From Ipomoea triloba (Eukaryota; Streptophyta; Magnoliopsida; Solanales; Convolvulaceae), in NCBI RefSeq assembly GCF_003576645.1, contig NC_044922.1, forward strand, positions 6,690,116-6,754,115: 64,000 bases of DNA, written 5' to 3'. The position numbers and the translations under genes were made by a program. Positions 60,951-64,000 of the stretch are shown here, piece after piece (the first letter of the stretch is position 1; every line of letters begins with the position of its first letter). A model generated the notes under the pieces. It saw only the letters and a program-made list of their open reading frames with translations. It ran no database searches and was not told where the DNA came from.

Positions 60951-62550
60951 TGTCATGCCGGAGCGTGTGCCGTGACGCCGAAGACACTCCCTTGATGGGC
61001 GCGCGGTGGACGCGCGTCCACTGCCGCGTCCATCCAAATCTGCCAGGAAATTACAGCTTGGCGCAGTTCGAAAGATTGAGCCGGTAAAAATAGTTCCCGA
61101 ACTCTTTTTCACTTGAAATTTTTATGGTAGAACCCCAACTTATAGTACTTGATGTCCATAAAAAGTTTTGGTCATTTTGATCCGCGAATAAACACAGAAA
61201 ATTCCATTTTTGCCCTTGGCAGTGTGCTGTCCAGAGTTTCTCTCTCTGGACCAATTTTGGAAAGAAATTCGAAAACCATACTTATACTACTCCGATCATT
61301 ATGAAATTTTATATGCGGGTTCTACACTTATAGAACTACATGTCTAAAAAAAATAGGATCAAAATACCTTACCAATTTTTCCCAATAAATCTCGGAAGTT
61401 ACTGCCAGAGACCATCTTTACTATATTTTTCAATATTTTCACAAGTATAAGCCTATATGGACATAAACACAACATATACATGCATAAATTAACTATGAAC
61501 ATGCATACCAAAAATTACTAAACATTAAAGTGTAGTTTCTTTGAGCCAACTTGTAGATCCATAAACTTAACACATAATTTTCACATAAAATTCCTAGTCA
61601 CATAATTTACTAGCATTTGATCACCTTCAAGTGACTAAACCAACTTAAGGGATTCCTTACCTCCCAAGAAGATTTTTTTTTGAACCGTAGAAAGATGGTG
61701 ATCTTCTCCTTCAAACTTTTCACCGAAGATCCTAAACAAAATCACCATAACAACAATATTTTCATGAACCTTAAGTTTAAGCTTAAGTTCTAGGAGGGAT
61801 TTAACCGAACAAACCAAAGTTCTTACCTACAATAGAGCACTTTGAGTTGAAGAGATAGTTAGGGAGTTCTTGGATCACAAAGTTAGAAGACTAAGATTTT
61901 CCCTTCTTCTTTCTTTCCTTTGTATTTTCGAAAATGGGAGAGGGAATGGGAGAGATGAGAGAGAGATGATGTTAGTTTGGCTTGAGAATTAAGTAACAAG
62001 TGCAACATTCCCATACCTATATGACATGCCATTAATGATCCAATCCAAGTGAGGATTTTGAGTGCCACATGTCAACTCCCTATGGTGCCTCCTTGAAGAT
62101 CTTAATTTATTTTGCCAGTTTGGGTTTAAATCAGATGAAAGTTCGGAGGATTATAGCTTAATTCGGGAAAATCCTAACACCAAAATTATCCTAAAAATAA
62201 TCCCGTCGATAATCACTAAAATTGAGAATTTTTCGGTATCTCGCGAAATATAGGTACAACGTCCGTAACAATTTTACCCCTTACAGTCCGATTTAAATTC
62301 TCACTTGAACTAATTAGAAGTTTAGGCTTAATCGTATCATACTTAATAATCTAATCTCTAGGAAAATTCAAACCGTATATACATCCTTAAAAATCTTTAC
62401 GGTTCGAGACCGGTACGTAGATCGTAACTTATTAATAACTTTCCTTACAAAAAAAAATCTTCTTGAAGTAACGAGAGACCATCTCGTAAATATCGTAGCT
62501 TAAAAATATTTTTCGAACTCTAAACTTATCGGAATAAGCGAGGGGTTACA
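60951..62550 (-). mobile_element. Probable solo LTR of a Ty3/gypsy-type retrotransposon
   Basis: About 1.6 kb from TGTCATGCC to GGGGTTACA; on the minus strand it begins TGTAACCCCTCGC and ends GGCATGACA, i.e. TG...CA. The TGTAACCCC-type start and length suit long gypsy LTRs. GC-rich at the minus-strand 3' part (GGCGCGCGG...). No gag/pol or second LTR in the window. A 5 bp target duplication is not visible, so a truncated element is possible. Confidence 0.45.
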
Positions 62551-62843
62551 ATTTAGACCGATATACAATTATGTAAATTATAATATCGAATATTATATAG
62601 TGCAATTGAAGAATTGAGTTTGATCGATTATGTTTTCTGATGTTATTATTGTTTGAATTTGAGCAAATAATTACCTAATTAATAGCCAATGTGTATATAT
62701 ATGCATCCGGTGCTGAAACTTTAGACATTTTATATATCAATGTTTATGATTTGTATTAATTGGGCTAGAAATTATTTATACGGATGATATATTTTCTGTG
62801 TTAATATATAGCAATTTTGTCATCTTTGTATAAAAAGAAAACA
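62551..62843. other. AT-rich intergenic DNA
   Basis: Nothing recognised. Confidence 0.5.
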
Positions 62844-63004
62844 TTTTTTTTTTGAAATACTGTTGACCTTGTTACTTGTAGTATCTGTCCATATACTTAC
62901 TCAACCTATTGAAGCCCAACAAAGACAACATTGCCCCCACTGAGGTTTAAACCCATGATCTCCTACTTGGGAGTATCACTTCATGCCGCTTGGCTTGACC
63001 ACCT
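62844..63004 (-). mobile_element. SINE, well preserved
   Basis: Minus strand: GGTCAAGCCAAGCGGCATGA, GATCATGGGTTTAAACCTCA, GGGCTTCAATAGGTTGAG, ACTACAAGTAACAAGGTCAA and poly(A) (T-run at 62844). Closest to the 44,063 copy. Confidence 0.75.
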
Positions 63005-64000
63005 TATATATATATCAATGTAACTGTTTTGAATTACACATTATTGAAAACCTTTTTTGTAGATGACATTGATAGTATATTATATATTGTTATTGTAAAT
63101 TTTATACTTATTTTAATTTACATCACCAATGAAGTAAATTATCTAGAATTACAACTTTTTAGTGCTTTATTTCAGAATTACTGGAGTAAAATATCCAGAA
63201 CCTTAGTACTTCATGAATTATAAGATATTTCGAAAGCAAGCTTGTATAGATTAACTCTGTTTTTTTTAAGTGTATAGATTAACCTTATTTCATGAATGTT
63301 TGGTTTGTGGACATGTTTTATTTGTTGTGTGTTTTTGCGTAACAGTTGGGCTGTATAATATGTTAAGAGCTATAATTCTACCTAAACATGCCAAAATTTG
63401 GTTCTTTAGGTTATACTTTATTTATCCTTAGGGTTTTATTTGTGTAATTAATTTAGTTACTTTTTTTAACGTGTTATAGTTAGACTTCTTAGAGTAAAAT
63501 AATTATGTTTGCAAATAATATGGTGATCGGATGAAAACTGTATGGCTTGGAATAAAAAAAATACATTGGATAAGCTAATTTATTTATTAACATTTTAAAA
63601 AAAATACATTGATAAACATAGAGTTCTAAAATTATAAACATGGACCCGAATCCACCTTGCAAGGTGGACTCTGGTCCATAGCATAATTTACCCACCTTTA
63701 CCACGACCGTTCCCCCCTCTCACTCAATTTGAAAAATCAATTTTGCTCATATCTCAATTTACACATGCGATGCACGAATAAATTTTTTTTATTATATAAT
63801 TAGACAATAAAATAAAAAATGAAATTATAAACAATTTTAATATTTGAAAGTGTACATTTATCTGATTTTAAGATTAAAGCAAAAGTATCACTCAATTAAT
63901 TGAACAATATATGACTCGTTTGTCTGCAATTATCTTGAAAAAATCTATGTGTAATTATATTATTACTAAAATAAATATGATTAAAAAGAGAAATAATTTA
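63005..64000. other. AT-rich end of window
   Basis: 63,600-63,692 is the right end of the TTATGCTATGGACC foldback MITE (CACCTTGCAAGGTGGA palindrome, GGTCCATAGCATAA terminus). No gene. Confidence 0.5.

Noticed and set aside
60951..62550. Complete LTR retrotransposon
   Set aside because: Only one LTR-like block is visible, with no gag/pol, primer-binding site or second LTR.

Overview
The window looks like nuclear DNA of a eudicot plant. Its genes have plant intron/exon structure and belong to recognisable plant families: an ankyrin-kinase of the ILK/Raf-like type, V-ATPase subunit F, nuclear-encoded mitochondrial uL2 C-terminal half, and NADP-dependent 2-alkenal reductases. They sit in very AT-rich DNA packed with SINEs, MITEs, foldback elements and (AT)n/(AAT)n microsatellites. 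I cannot name the species.

Layout. Bases 1 to about 15,806 are one tandem array carrying 24 copies of a tRNA-Asn(GUU) sequence, all on the + strand, plus a truncated 25th. About 19 copies fold as complete tRNAs and 5 are degenerate. Units come in sizes of about 921, 781 and 279/280 bp, and three single-N joints interrupt the assembly. The array ends in a truncated tRNA fused to the 3' end of an LTR retrotransposon. Bases 16.2-19.0 kb are intergenic with two MITEs. An 11-exon ankyrin/ILK-type kinase (476 aa) lies on the minus strand at 19.0-23.4 kb. At 24.6-25.9 kb is a Mutator-like element with about 205 bp terminal inverted repeats and a perfect 9 bp target-site duplication. It has captured the first exon of a DUF630/DUF632-type gene (Pack-MULE). 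Bases 26-39 kb hold no gene I recognise: SINEs, foldback elements, microsatellites and one odd GC-rich island.

Bases 39.7-42.3 kb hold the 4-exon V-ATPase subunit F gene (130 aa, + strand), with separate DNA transposons in introns 1 and 2. Bases 44.3-45.0 kb hold the 2-exon mitochondrial uL2 C-terminal protein (196 aa, + strand). Two 5-exon 2-alkenal reductase paralogs with matching intron positions (345 and 346 aa, both minus) lie at 45.8-47.7 kb and 56.4-59.3 kb. They are separated by about 8.7 kb of nested transposons, (AT)n tracts, a block of palindromes and a triple hairpin. The right end (59.4-64 kb) carries a duplicated SINE-like segment, a MITE, a probable gypsy-type solo LTR and a well-preserved SINE.

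The protein genes are unrelated housekeeping or stress functions rather than a pathway; only the reductase pair is a functional cluster. The two most interesting structures are the tRNA-Asn array and the gene-capturing MULE.
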